From the NCBI RefSeq assembly GCF_021390155.1, contig NZ_CP089985.1, positions 3,731,001 to 3,795,000 on the forward strand: a DNA stretch of 64,000 bases, given 5' to 3'. The translations under genes were made by a program, and so were the position numbers. Below are positions 52,307 through 60,890 of the stretch, piece after piece (position 1 is the first letter of the stretch; every line of letters begins with the position of its first letter). The stretch comes from Pseudomonas sp. HN11 (GTDB lineage Bacteria; Pseudomonadota; Gammaproteobacteria; Pseudomonadales; Pseudomonadaceae). The notes below the pieces were generated by a model, which was given only the letters and a program-made list of their open reading frames with translations, did no database searches and was not told where the DNA came from.

Positions 52307-53304
52307 GGGGTGGCGAAACTCAGCAGGCGCACACCCAGGCCGTCACCGATCTTGACCAGTTGGCCCTGGCCCACGCGGCGCCCGTTGACCATCAGGTCGA
52401 CGCTGTCCACGCCCGGCGTACTGAGCTGCAACAGGCTGCCCGCGCCCAATTCGCGCAGTTGCGCCAGGGTCAACTCCAGGCTGCCTACCTGGCACACCAG
52501 TTTCAATGGCAGGTCATCCAGCGCCGTGGCGGCATCAACATCGGTCATGGTGTTCTCCGGTTCCAGAAAGGGGGCTTTCAAGGCTTCCTGCAGGCGCAGG
52601 ACTTCGCCCTGGTATTGGCAGCGAGCCTGCAGGCGGCCGTCGAGGTCGAGCAACAGGCCGGGGCCTTGTTCCAACATCAGCACATCGCCCCAGCGCAGGC
52701 TGCGCAGTTCGCCAAGGCTCAACCACTGCCACCCCGCTGTAACCGTCAGGGTCTGGTGCAGGGCCAGCAACGGGGCGGGTTCGGGTTGGGCGTACTGCGC
52801 GAGTAACTGCGCCACCAATACGGCTGCGCTTTCGCTCAGGTCTAGTTGGGCGCTCATTGGGGGCTGGTTGGCGAAGGTCAGCTGCAGCGCCAACTGCACG
52901 GCGAACAGGTCATGGCTCTCGCCCGCATCGAGCAACTGCACCGGCTGGCCGAGCAATGGCTCCAGGGTCTCGATCAGGTCCAGCAGCGCCAATTCCAACA
53001 ACAGCGAACGTGGCAACGCGGGCAGTTGCTGCACGTCAAAAGGCAACGCCAGCGGCAGCAGCAGTTGCTCCAGCGCAGCAGCGGACAAACGCAGGCGTAC
53101 CGGGGCGCGGCCGATTAACAACAGCACATCGCGCGGTGCCGCGAGGGCTTGGGGTTCGCCAGCCCAGCTCACACGCAGCTCCTGCCCGGCGCAACGGCCT
53201 TGCCAGGCTCGGCGGCGGCGGTGCAATTGGTTATGCAGCGTCAGTAACGCCGGGTCGTAGTGGGTCAGCCACGGCGACAATGGATCGGCAAGGGCTGGAA
53301 TCAT
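52303..53304 (-). CDS. sctQ: T3SS cytoplasmic ring (sorting platform) protein SctQ, unsplit
   Basis: A 333-residue protein. The C-terminal ~75 residues form the SpoA/FliN-like domain: LPLKLVCQVGSLELTLAQLREL, LLQLSTPGVDSVDLMVNGRRVGQGQLVKIGDGLGVRL. A second SpoA-like region precedes it. In P. syringae Hrp systems this gene is split in two; here it is whole, as in rhizobial Rhc systems. It overlaps sctO by 4 bases and sctR by 4 bases. Confidence 0.88.
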   Translation of the reverse strand: MIPALADPLSPWLTHYDPALLTLHNQLHRRRRAWQGRCAGQELRVSWAGEPQALAAPRDVLLLIGRAPVRLRLSAAALEQLLLPLALPFDVQQLPALPRSLLLELALLDLIETLEPLLGQPVQLLDAGESHDLFAVQLALQLTFANQPPMSAQLDLSESAAVLVAQLLAQYAQPEPAPLLALHQTLTVTAGWQWLSLGELRSLRWGDVLMLEQGPGLLLDLDGRLQARCQYQGEVLRLQEALKAPFLEPENTMTDVDAATALDDLPLKLVCQVGSLELTLAQLRELGAGSLLQLSTPGVDSVDLMVNGRRVGQGQLVKIGDGLGVRLLSFATP

Positions 53305-53747
53305 GTGCCGGTGCCTTCATCACGCAGCTCGCCGACGCGACGTTCATCGCATTCACGGCCTTCCAGCAGGCTTTTCCAGGCGTCGGACTGACGCTGGCGG
53401 CTCAGGCGTTCCTGGCGGAACAGGTCGCGCTCGCGCTCCTGGCTTTCGAGCGTGGTGGACACATGGGTCACGTCGTTTTCCAGTTGCTGCTGATCGTCCG
53501 ACAGCCCGCGCAAACGGTCCTGGGCTGCCTGCCAGCTGGCTACCGACAGGCCTTCGGTGAGCGAGGCATACACCTGGCGCGCTTCCTCGGCGATGGCTTC
53601 ACGGTGCAGGCGCAGTTGCTCCTTGGCATCGGTGAGCACGCCATGAGTCTGTTCGCAGCGCTGTTGCTGCGCGGCCAGTTGGCTGGCGGCGCGTTGTTCA
53701 CGCAAGACCCGCAGGGTTTGCAGGGTACGCAGTTGCTCGGTTTTCAT
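53301..53747 (-). CDS. sctO: T3SS stalk protein SctO
   Basis: A 148-residue, highly charged coiled-coil protein (Gln, Arg and Glu-rich, EQRAASQLAAQQQRCEQTHG). SctO is FliJ-like and connects the ATPase with the gate. It follows the ATPase gene by 16 bases, the usual place. No SctP-like ruler gene follows before sctQ, as the two genes overlap. Confidence 0.8.
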   Translation of the reverse strand: MKTEQLRTLQTLRVLREQRAASQLAAQQQRCEQTHGVLTDAKEQLRLHREAIAEEARQVYASLTEGLSVASWQAAQDRLRGLSDDQQQLENDVTHVSTTLESQERERDLFRQERLSRQRQSDAWKSLLEGRECDERRVGELRDEGTGT

Positions 53748-53763
53748 CCGATGTTCTCCTTGT

Positions 53764-55086
53764 TCATGCCAACACCCGGCGCATATGGGCCAGGGTCTGT
53801 TCCAGGTTGCTCGGCTCGCCTGCGTTCTGGCGCAGGAAGGCTTCGATGGCGGCGTGGCGGTTGATCGCTTCGTCGGCCAGCGGGTCGCTGCCGGCGGAGT
53901 ATTCGCCGACGCGGATCAACATTTCGATCTCGCCATACCGCGCCATCAATTCGCGGATGCGCATCGCCAGGCGCTTGTGTTCATCACCGGCCACCTGCTC
54001 CATCAAACGGCTGCGGCTGCGCAATACATCCACCGCCGGGAAGTAGTTGCGCTGGGCCAGTTCGGCGCTGAGGGCAATGTGCCCGTCGAGGATTGAACGG
54101 GCCTCCTCGGCCACCGGATCACTGGCGGCATCGCCCTCGGTGAGCACCGTGTACAACGCGGTGATGCTGCCGGTGGGGCCGGGGCCGGCGCGTTCCAGTA
54201 GGCGCGGCAAAGCCGAGAAGAACGACGGCGGATAACCACGGCGGGTCGGCGGTTCGCCCACGGCCAGACCGATCTCGCGCTGGGCGCGGGCGAAGCGGGT
54301 CAGGCTGTCCATCAACAACAACACGTTGCGGCCCTGATCGCGGTGGTATTCGGCCAGGGCGGTGGCAACGAACGCCGCGCGCACCCGCTCGGCCGCCGGG
54401 CGGTCCGAGGTGGCAACCACCGCCACGGTGCGTGCACGGGCCAGGGCGTCGAGTTGGACGTCGAGCAATTCGCGCACTTCCCGGCCCCGCTCACCGATCA
54501 GCCCGATCACGATGACATCGGCTTCGCTGTTGCGAATGATGCTGGCGAGCAACGAAGACTTGCCCACGCCAGGCTCACCAAAGATGCCCATGCGTTGGCC
54601 CTGGGCCAGGCTCAGCAGGCCATCGATGGAGCGAATGCCAAGGGCCATGGAACGCACGATCAACTGCCGGGAAAACGGTGCCGGGGGTTCGGCGTGCAGC
54701 GGGTAATGCTGCAGCGCCACGGTCGGCGGGATGCCGTCGCCGTCGAGGAAATCGCCCATGGGGCTGATCACCCTCCCCAGCTGCGCATCACCCACTGCTA
54801 CGCCCAGGGTCTCGCCGGTGGCGGTAATTTGAGTGCGCGTGGACAGCCCTTCCATGGAGCCGATGGGCGACAGAATCGCCTCGTCACCGTCAAAGCCGAT
54901 CACCTCGGCACTCAGGCTGCGGGCGCTGCCGGGATCACGCAGTTGGCACAGCTCACCGATGCTCGCCCCGGCCACACTGGCCCGCAACAGCACACCGCGA
55001 ATGCTCAACACCGTGCCGTGCATGGGTCGCAAGCGTGCCTGGGCCAGGCGCCCGCAGAGGCGTGGCAATAGCTGGTCCAGGTTCAT
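53764..55086 (-). CDS. sctN: T3SS ATPase SctN
   Basis: A 440-residue FliI-type ATPase that unfolds and delivers substrates. Walker A GEPGVGKSS is at residues 170-178, followed by GLIGERGREVRELLD and VLLLMDSLTRFARAQREIGLA with Walker B. The sequence is otherwise full length, with the C-terminal helical domain. It overlaps sctL by 4 bases. Confidence 0.95.
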   Translation of the reverse strand: MNLDQLLPRLCGRLAQARLRPMHGTVLSIRGVLLRASVAGASIGELCQLRDPGSARSLSAEVIGFDGDEAILSPIGSMEGLSTRTQITATGETLGVAVGDAQLGRVISPMGDFLDGDGIPPTVALQHYPLHAEPPAPFSRQLIVRSMALGIRSIDGLLSLAQGQRMGIFGEPGVGKSSLLASIIRNSEADVIVIGLIGERGREVRELLDVQLDALARARTVAVVATSDRPAAERVRAAFVATALAEYHRDQGRNVLLLMDSLTRFARAQREIGLAVGEPPTRRGYPPSFFSALPRLLERAGPGPTGSITALYTVLTEGDAASDPVAEEARSILDGHIALSAELAQRNYFPAVDVLRSRSRLMEQVAGDEHKRLAMRIRELMARYGEIEMLIRVGEYSAGSDPLADEAINRHAAIEAFLRQNAGEPSNLEQTLAHMRRVLA

Positions 55087-55667
55087 GCCACACCCTCTTC
55101 GGCGAAGGGCAACAGGCTGCGCCGCAGGTTTTGCAATTGGGCTTCGAGGCCCAACTCCACGGAGCCCGCCGGGCTGCTCAGGCGAGCCTGGCCGGCGCTC
55201 AGTTGCTCATCCGCGTCCACCGCAATCGCCAGTCCCTCCAGCTTGAGGCGTTGGCGCAGCGCATCGACCTCCGCCGGCGGCACCCACAGGGTCAACGCCT
55301 GGTCCTGGCGGAACGCGCTCAAGGCCTGGCGGGTACTGCGCACCACACGGTCGGCGTTGTCCAGCTCGCCCAGTACTTCACGCACGATGCCCAGGGCCAG
55401 GTCGGCCAGGGACGCCTCCAGGCTGCTCAAGTAGTGCTGCACCTGGGACTGGGTGTTCAGCAGCAATTGCGCCACCTGTTCAGCCCCGGCTTGCCGGGCG
55501 CTTTCGAAGCCTTCGGCGCGGGCGCTGTTCAGCCATTGCTCGCCGTCGGCTTTGATCTGCTCGGCCTGGTGCTTGGCCGCTTGCAGGAAGGCAAAACCGT
55601 CGCTCCATAACGCGGCTTCTTCAGCGCGCAGGATGCGTGCAGTGGGACGGCTCGGCAATTCACTCAT
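55083..55667 (-). CDS. sctL: T3SS ATPase regulator SctL
   Basis: A 194-residue FliH/YscL-like protein. A helical stalk (LQAAKHQAEQIKADGEQWLNSARAEG) precedes a domain with LGIVREVLGEL and a C-terminal VDADEQLSAGQARLSSPAGSVELGLEAQL. The ATG at 55667 overlaps the sctK stop (ATGA), which is preferred to the longer open frame. It binds SctN and SctQ. Confidence 0.88.
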   Translation of the reverse strand: MSELPSRPTARILRAEEAALWSDGFAFLQAAKHQAEQIKADGEQWLNSARAEGFESARQAGAEQVAQLLLNTQSQVQHYLSSLEASLADLALGIVREVLGELDNADRVVRSTRQALSAFRQDQALTLWVPPAEVDALRQRLKLEGLAIAVDADEQLSAGQARLSSPAGSVELGLEAQLQNLRRSLLPFAEEGVA

Positions 55668-56278
55668 GAGGCAATGTCCTCGGCCAGCAGGCACGCGGCG
55701 GCGGCCTGGACGATTTCCAGATCACGGGGCACTCGGGCGCTGTGGTCCTGGGGGAAGGCGAACCGCAAATGCAACCAGCCTTGCCAGTCGGCATGCTGGG
55801 CGTGCAGCCAGGCGGCGACACAGCCTTGGCCATCGCGGTCGATGGCCTCGATCAATTCGGCAGGATCACGCAGTAAATCCGCTGCGCCTCCGAGTGGGCG
55901 CAGGGACAGTGCCGAAACGAAGACTTCTTCGCCAAGCCCTTCACGCAGCTCGTTGACCACTTCGCGACGGATCTCCCGGCTCAGGGTCGCGGCATGCCAG
56001 ATCGCCCCGCACAGCCTTGGCAAGCGAGCAAACTGCGCGGGCGACAGCAGCAGTACCGACAGATCAGCCGCCAACGGCGTGACCAATTGGTCCATGGGAG
56101 CCAGTTGATAATGGCTGACGAGCAACTGCTCCAGGCGCTGTTGAAAACGCGGCTGGCCCTGCATCGCCTGCAGCACGGCGTCGGGCAATTCATCGGCAAA
56201 ACACGCGCCCAGGCTAGGCCCGCGCACGAACTGCAAGGGCTCGGCGATCAGCCCCTGCAAGCGTTCGAACAAGCTCAT
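55664..56278 (-). CDS. sctK: T3SS sorting-platform protein SctK (NolU/HrpD-like)
   Basis: A 204-residue cytoplasmic protein. It is poorly conserved, but the place between sctJ and sctL, the size and a block LARLPRLCGAIWHAATLSREIRREVV are typical of the SctK group. It ties the cytoplasmic ring to the sorting platform. Overlaps of 4 bases with each neighbour support cotranslation. Confidence 0.75.
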   Translation of the reverse strand: MSLFERLQGLIAEPLQFVRGPSLGACFADELPDAVLQAMQGQPRFQQRLEQLLVSHYQLAPMDQLVTPLAADLSVLLLSPAQFARLPRLCGAIWHAATLSREIRREVVNELREGLGEEVFVSALSLRPLGGAADLLRDPAELIEAIDRDGQGCVAAWLHAQHADWQGWLHLRFAFPQDHSARVPRDLEIVQAAAACLLAEDIAS

Positions 56279-57057
56279 TCACCCTCCTTGAGCACATACA
56301 GCGCCTGAGACTGGCGACGTGCCCATTGCTGACGGGCCAGCACACCCAGGGCGCCAAGCGCGATCAATAACAAGGCACCAAACATCAGCCGCGCCTGGGG
56401 CAGGTTGTCTTCCAGCAGCCACAGGCCCATGAAGCGGGCCAGACGCGGTTGCGCGGGGTTTTGGCTGATGGCGACTGCGGCCTTGATAGCGGTCACCGAT
56501 ACGCCGTCATAGCTCAGCCCGGAAATACCGTTGGCCACCAGGGTCTTGATCTGCGGGATCAGCGTATTGATGTCGGTACCTGGGTCGTAGCGCACCAGTA
56601 CTGAGGCCGAAGACGGCGAGATCACGCGCTTGAGCAAATCGTTATCCGGCAGTACCACATGCACGCGGGCGGCGACGATGCCATCGATCTGCGACACCGA
56701 GTGGGACAGCTCTTCGCTCAGCGCATAGATCATCTGCGCCCGCTCCTGCACCGGCGACGACACCAGGCCATTGCCCTTGAACACCTCGCCCATGTTGGAA
56801 AAGCTCTGCTGCGGCAGGCCGGCGTTATCAAGCAGGGTCATGGCTTCGGCAAAGCGCGACTCATCAACCACCACCTTGAGCTGGCCGTTGTCCTGGGCCT
56901 TGCGTTCCGCCGGGATGCCACCGCGCAGCAGCACCGCGACCATGGCGTTGGCGTCGCGCTCGCTGAGGTTGGTATAGAGGTCGGTGTTGCACGCTTGCAA
57001 CAGGCTGGCCAGCAGGCCGATCAGCAGCAGGCGCAGGGCGCGGTTGGGGCTTGGCAT
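56275..57057 (-). CDS. sctJ: T3SS inner-ring lipoprotein SctJ
   Basis: A 260-residue FliF-like ring protein. The lipoprotein signal ends LLASLLQAC with Cys at residue 23. The conserved core reads LYTNLSERDANAMVAVLLRGGIPA, ARVHVVLPDNDLL, SASVLVRYDPG and LVANGISGLSYDGVSV. A C-terminal membrane helix (MFGALLLIALGALGVLA) follows. The start at 57057 gives the lipoprotein signal; the open frame upstream lies within sctI. Confidence 0.95.
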   Translation of the reverse strand: MPSPNRALRLLLIGLLASLLQACNTDLYTNLSERDANAMVAVLLRGGIPAERKAQDNGQLKVVVDESRFAEAMTLLDNAGLPQQSFSNMGEVFKGNGLVSSPVQERAQMIYALSEELSHSVSQIDGIVAARVHVVLPDNDLLKRVISPSSASVLVRYDPGTDINTLIPQIKTLVANGISGLSYDGVSVTAIKAAVAISQNPAQPRLARFMGLWLLEDNLPQARLMFGALLLIALGALGVLARQQWARRQSQALYVLKEGE

Positions 57058-57061
57058 GGCG

Positions 57062-57496
57062 TTATTGGCCCTTGAGCAGTGTGTTGGCGGAACCGGAAAT
57101 CTGCGTCGCACCGCGCACCACCATCTGGGTTTCGATGGAGTAGTCGAACATCTTGCCCAGGGAGTGGACGATCTGGTCGACCTGCTGCTCGCCGACTTTT
57201 TTCCCCGGCTCACCTTGAGGCGAGGCACTGGCGGTGCGGATTTCTGCCGAGGCCGGTGGCGGCGCCGACGGGTTATTGGTGAGCAGGTCGGCGCGCTCGG
57301 AAAACGCCCGCGTACGATCGATGAAACTGTTCATGCGCTCCATCAGACCCGTGCCGATCTGGTGCGGGCTGGCGCCTTCGGGCATGCCCTTGGCGGTGTT
57401 GGCCATGTGCTCGAACAGGTTCTGCGAGGCCCCGGCGGGCCCCGCGCCGGCAGACGGCGGCAACGCCGAAGCGCCGGCGGCGAGACTGATAGTCAT
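57062..57496 (-). CDS. sctI: T3SS inner-rod protein SctI (NolB/HrpB-like)
   Basis: A 144-residue protein, Ala and Gly-rich at the start. The C-terminal helix VDQIVHSLGKMFDYSIETQMVVRGATQISGSANTLLKG is typical of inner rods, which polymerise beneath the needle. It lies 4 bases before sctJ, the place of nolB in rhizobial systems. Confidence 0.78.
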   Translation of the reverse strand: MTISLAAGASALPPSAGAGPAGASQNLFEHMANTAKGMPEGASPHQIGTGLMERMNSFIDRTRAFSERADLLTNNPSAPPPASAEIRTASASPQGEPGKKVGEQQVDQIVHSLGKMFDYSIETQMVVRGATQISGSANTLLKGQ

Positions 57497-57505
57497 AGGC
57501 GCTTC

Positions 57506-57739
57506 CTACTCTTCGTCGTCATCGGACATGGCGTCGTTCAGCAGTTCCTGCATCTTCGGCATGATGATGAACTGACCGCCGATGGTGACGGCCTGGGTGA
57601 TCAACGCATCGGTGAACTCGGGGTCATCGGCTTCGTTGGGTTTGTTAGCGGCCTTGGCATTATCCACCGCGGCATTGAACTTGGCTTCAGGGCTGGCGCC
57701 ACCAGGGGCGAGATTGCTGTCTACGGCCGTTACGGACAT
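57506..57739 (-). CDS. Small needle-subunit candidate (SctF/NopA-like)
   Basis: A 77-residue protein, mostly helical, with a central ITQAVTIGGQFIIMPKMQELL and an acidic end DDDEE. The size and place before sctI would suit a needle or pilus subunit. The sequence is too short to exclude a chaperone or other small T3SS protein. Confidence 0.45.
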   Translation of the reverse strand: MSVTAVDSNLAPGGASPEAKFNAAVDNAKAANKPNEADDPEFTDALITQAVTIGGQFIIMPKMQELLNDAMSDDDEE

Positions 57740-57751
57740 GGTGCTGCTCCT

Positions 57752-58318
57752 TTACTGGGTTGGGGTTTCGGTACTGACTTGCGCGCCACGGAACACCCGT
57801 ACCCCGCGCTCGCGTGCCACCGGGGCGGCCACGACCTTGGGTTGCAGGTGATCCACATGTTGCTGCACCAGCGCCAGGTACGGCGGTGGGCCGGACACAA
57901 ACACTTCGTCGCCCTCGGGTCCGTTGCGCATGGACAGCTGCTGGCCGAACACATCGAGGTTGCTGAGGTAGGCCTGCAACTGGTCGAGGTCCAGGGCACT
58001 GGCCTTGAACAGCCGGGTAGCGATCTCGTCGCTGGCGTTGAGGTACAGCAGGTTGCCGTCGAAGTACCAAGTGAGGCCGTTGGTGCTGCACAGGGTCTGC
58101 AGGAACTCACCGGCGGTGGCGCCGCGAATCGTGCTGCGCGCCTTGCCGCGCACCTTGTCGGAGAGCACCAGGGGCACGTCGAGGTTGTGGCCGAATTCTT
58201 CCAGGGCGCTGCGCACATCCTGGTCCACCAGCACGTAGGCGTAGGGTTGGGAGAACCATGCGGGTTCTTCGGCGGCGTTGGCAAAACAGCTGCCGAACAG
58301 GCATAGGACAGCCAACAA
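57752..58318 (-). CDS. sctC1: Split T3SS secretin, N-terminal part SctC1
   Basis: A ~188-residue protein with a signal peptide (LLAVLCLFGSCFANA) and only the secretin N0/N1-type domains (EEFGHNLDVPLVLSDKVRG, TAGEFLQTLCSTNGLTWYFDGNLLYLN). No pore domain is present. Rhizobial T3SS also have such an RhcC1. The start is uncertain: no ATG or GTG lies in frame near the signal peptide. TTG at 58318 is the best choice, and a start farther up would overlap the divergent TPR gene. Confidence 0.8.
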   Translation of the reverse strand: MLAVLCLFGSCFANAAEEPAWFSQPYAYVLVDQDVRSALEEFGHNLDVPLVLSDKVRGKARSTIRGATAGEFLQTLCSTNGLTWYFDGNLLYLNASDEIATRLFKASALDLDQLQAYLSNLDVFGQQLSMRNGPEGDEVFVSGPPPYLALVQQHVDHLQPKVVAAPVARERGVRVFRGAQVSTETPTQ

Positions 58319-58363
58319 AAATATGCTTACATGGCGTCCGCCTTCGCCAGACGAGTTGTGACG

Positions 58364-59128
58364 ATGTCCAAGAATTTTCTGCTCGCCAGTACCCTGCTGC
58401 TGGCCGCCTGCGCCAGCAAACCCGCGACCGATTCCGACAAGTCCCTGCAACTGGCCAATGACCTGAGCAAACGCGGTGACTATGCCAGTGCGGCAGCGCT
58501 GTACGAGCGAGCGGCGCAGCAACCCGGTGCAGGCATCGAGTTGTGGCTCAAGCTGGGCCAAACCAAGCTTGATGCCAGGGATGCGCAGGGTGCCGAACGA
58601 GCCTTCCAGCAAGCCCTGGGTTTCGATGCACGCAATGCCGACGCCCTGCTCGGCCTGGGTACCGCGCAATTGCAGTTGGGCAAGACCCCGCGCGCTGTCA
58701 CCGCCCTCGGACAGGCCGCCGATATCAGCGGCTTGCCAGTCGCCTACACCCGCCTGGGTGTCGCGCAGATCCTCAATGGCCAGGCGGCTGCGGCGCAGAG
58801 TACTTTCGCCAAGAGCCTGAACCTCAAGCCCGACGACCTCGACAACCGTTGCAACCTCGCCCTGGCTTACGCGTTGGGTGGGCAGTCGCAGCAGGCGCTG
58901 GACACCATCGCCCCGGTCGCGCAGTCGCCACGTGCATTGCCCCGACACCAGCGCAATGAGTTGTTGGTGATGGTGTTGGCGGGGTATGAGCAACGGGCGG
59001 CGGGGTTGCCTCTGGATGACATTCCAGCTGCCGAGCGGGAGCGATTGGTGAGCGAGGCCAAGCGCATCAAGGGCATCAGTGATCCGGTGGTGCAGGCACG
59101 GGAGCTGGGGTTGGTGGATCCGCGCTGA
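58364..59128 (+). CDS. TadD-like TPR lipoprotein
   Basis: A 254-residue lipoprotein (lipobox LLAAC, Cys16) with a run of TPR units (AALYERAAQQPGAGIELWLKLG, AERAFQQALGFDARNADALLGLG, AAQSTFAKSLNLKPDDLDNRCNLALAYAL). This build is that of TadD/pilotin-like proteins, which help secretins assemble. It is the only T3SS-cluster gene apart from the HrpK-like gene on this strand, between sctC1 and the CpaD-like gene. ATG at 58364 gives the lipobox; the frame opens at 58331. Confidence 0.82.
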   Translation: MSKNFLLASTLLLAACASKPATDSDKSLQLANDLSKRGDYASAAALYERAAQQPGAGIELWLKLGQTKLDARDAQGAERAFQQALGFDARNADALLGLGTAQLQLGKTPRAVTALGQAADISGLPVAYTRLGVAQILNGQAAAAQSTFAKSLNLKPDDLDNRCNLALAYALGGQSQQALDTIAPVAQSPRALPRHQRNELLVMVLAGYEQRAAGLPLDDIPAAERERLVSEAKRIKGISDPVVQARELGLVDPR

Positions 59129-59173
59129 AGGGCGCCCTGATCCGTGGGATGGGTTGCCATTGAGGCCCCCATC

Positions 59174-59194
59174 GCAGGCAAGCCAGCTCCCACA
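59174..59194. repeat. REP-type sequence
   Basis: GCAGGCAAGCCAGCTCCCAC, a variant of the Pseudomonas REP with a CCAGCTCC core. It lies between the converging TPR and CpaD-like genes and has no inverted partner nearby. Confidence 0.65.
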
Positions 59195-59214
59195 ATGAAT
59201 CGGCGTACTTCCGT

Positions 59215-59595
59215 TCATTGCTGGCCTCCTGCGGCGCCGGCCTTGGCTTCTTGCTGATCCTTGCGCCGCTGCAATTGCTCGCGGTCGAACCCTTCGATGT
59301 ACACCTGCGCCGCACGCCCCACGGGCGCAGCCATCACCGGGCCGGTCGTGCGGCCTTGGGTCAGGTCTTGCTTGCGCTCGACCATCTGCATCAGGTTCAG
59401 GTTATTCGCGCAGCCCAACGCCAGGGTCGGCTTGAAATCCTCGCCCAATCCGATGGTGTCCGTCGCTGATCGTTGTTGGCATTGGGTCGGCAAGCCATCC
59501 GCACGGTATTCGGACGAGTAATACATCGGCGCCAAGTGGGTCTGGCAACCCATCAGCGCGAGGGGCAACAGCATCAATACGCGTAAAGCAGTCAT
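59215..59595 (-). CDS. CpaD-like lipoprotein
   Basis: A 126-residue lipoprotein (LMLLPLALMGC, Cys17). The mature part contains LALGCANNLNLMQMVERKQDLTQGR and PVGRAAQVYIEGF, which is the CpaD pattern of the Tad pilus, where the protein supports the CpaC secretin. GGGGA lies 6 bases before the ATG at 59595, 14 bases after the sctC2 stop. In rhizobial T3SS clusters a gene of similar place is present. Confidence 0.75.
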   Translation of the reverse strand: MTALRVLMLLPLALMGCQTHLAPMYYSSEYRADGLPTQCQQRSATDTIGLGEDFKPTLALGCANNLNLMQMVERKQDLTQGRTTGPVMAAPVGRAAQVYIEGFDREQLQRRKDQQEAKAGAAGGQQ

Positions 59596-59609
59596 GGCAG
59601 TCCCCCTGA

Positions 59610-60890
59610 TCAATTCATGTAGAAACCGAACGCCCCGCCGCTGCGCGGTCCGGTGGCCGCTGCGGTCGCCGGTTGTGCGTCGAGGGGCGTGGCGAGGGTG
59701 CGACCGCGCACCGGCTCCACCAGGTACGGCGTAATGAGGATCACCAATTCGGTTTCATTGCGCTGGAAGCGCTTGGAGCGGAACAGGTTGCCAAGAATCG
59801 GCAGGTCGCCCAGCAGCGGCAACTTCTCGATGTCCTGGCTGCTTTCACGCTGGAACAGCCCGGCAATGGCGAAGGTCTGCCCACTGCCGACTTCCACCCG
59901 TGTATCGGCGCGGCGCACGCTGAAGGACGGCACATGGAAATTGCCGAAATCCACCGTGCCGCCACTCACCACGCTACTGACTTCCGGGCGCACTTGCAGA
60001 GCGATGCGGCCGTTGGGCAGCAGGGTCGGGTTGAACAGCAACGACACACCGAACGACTTGTACTCGATGCCCACCAGGTCACGGTTGACCGGCACCGGGA
60101 TCGCCACTTCACCACCGGCGAGGAAGCTGGCGGTCTGGCCGGTCATGGCGGTGATATTCGGTTCGGCGAGGATCTGCAGCACGCCGTTGGCCTGCAGCGC
60201 ATCGAGCATGCCATCGATATTCACATTACCCGAGCCGGCGCCCGCCGCCGCCAATCCCCCCGCCGTGGCGGCGGCCAGCGGCCCGCCGGTGATCAGGCCG
60301 AAGGAGAACGTGCCGTTGTTGAACATGGCATTCCAGTTCACACCGTAGTGCAGCAACTCCGAGCGGGACACCTCGGCAAACCGCACGCGCAGGTTCACTT
60401 GGGCGGAGCCTGCGTATTCGGTGGTGTTGATCGCGCTCTGGAAGCCCTGGCCCTGGGGGTTAAGCAAGGCGTTCAGGTCGGTCGCTTCCGCCACCGAACC
60501 CAGGGTGCCTTTGGCGACCAGGCGGTTACCGGCGCCGCTGATCTGCGCGCCGTTGCCGGGGTGCAGTGCCTGCATCGGCGTAGTCACCGCCTGGCTGCCA
60601 CTGCTGACGGCCAGGGTCAGGCTTGCCAGTTGTTTGCCGTCGCTGCCCAGGGCGATCAGGCTGGTATTGCCAGGCGCCTTGCCGAAGATATAAATGGTGC
60701 CCGGTGACACCACTTGCAGGTCGGCCACATTCGGCTCGGCCACCAGCACCGAATCCACCGGTGCGACAAAATGCAGGATGCGCCCTTCACCGGAGGCGAG
60801 GGCAATCGAGCCCCCGGCGCCGGAAGCGATTTCCTGAGCCTGGCTCACGCACGAAAACACAGTCAGCAGCAGCACACAAAAACGCATCAT
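59610..60890 (-). CDS. sctC2: Split T3SS secretin, pore-forming part SctC2 of the CpaC/RcpA (Tad) type
   Basis: A 426-residue secretin. A signal peptide (LLLTVFSCVSQAQ) is followed by a pilus/BON-like N-domain (GRILHFVAPVDSVLVAEPNVADLQVVSPGTIYIFGKAPGNTSLIA), then the secretin domain ANGVLQILAEPNITAMTGQTASFLAGGEVAIP and the C-terminal LPLLGDLPILGNLFRS and VILITPYLVEP. These are CpaC/RcpA rather than YscC traits. The start overlaps the sctV stop by 4 bases. It should form the outer-membrane pore with SctC1. Confidence 0.93.
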   Translation of the reverse strand: MMRFCVLLLTVFSCVSQAQEIASGAGGSIALASGEGRILHFVAPVDSVLVAEPNVADLQVVSPGTIYIFGKAPGNTSLIALGSDGKQLASLTLAVSSGSQAVTTPMQALHPGNGAQISGAGNRLVAKGTLGSVAEATDLNALLNPQGQGFQSAINTTEYAGSAQVNLRVRFAEVSRSELLHYGVNWNAMFNNGTFSFGLITGGPLAAATAGGLAAAGAGSGNVNIDGMLDALQANGVLQILAEPNITAMTGQTASFLAGGEVAIPVPVNRDLVGIEYKSFGVSLLFNPTLLPNGRIALQVRPEVSSVVSGGTVDFGNFHVPSFSVRRADTRVEVGSGQTFAIAGLFQRESSQDIEKLPLLGDLPILGNLFRSKRFQRNETELVILITPYLVEPVRGRTLATPLDAQPATAAATGPRSGGAFGFYMN

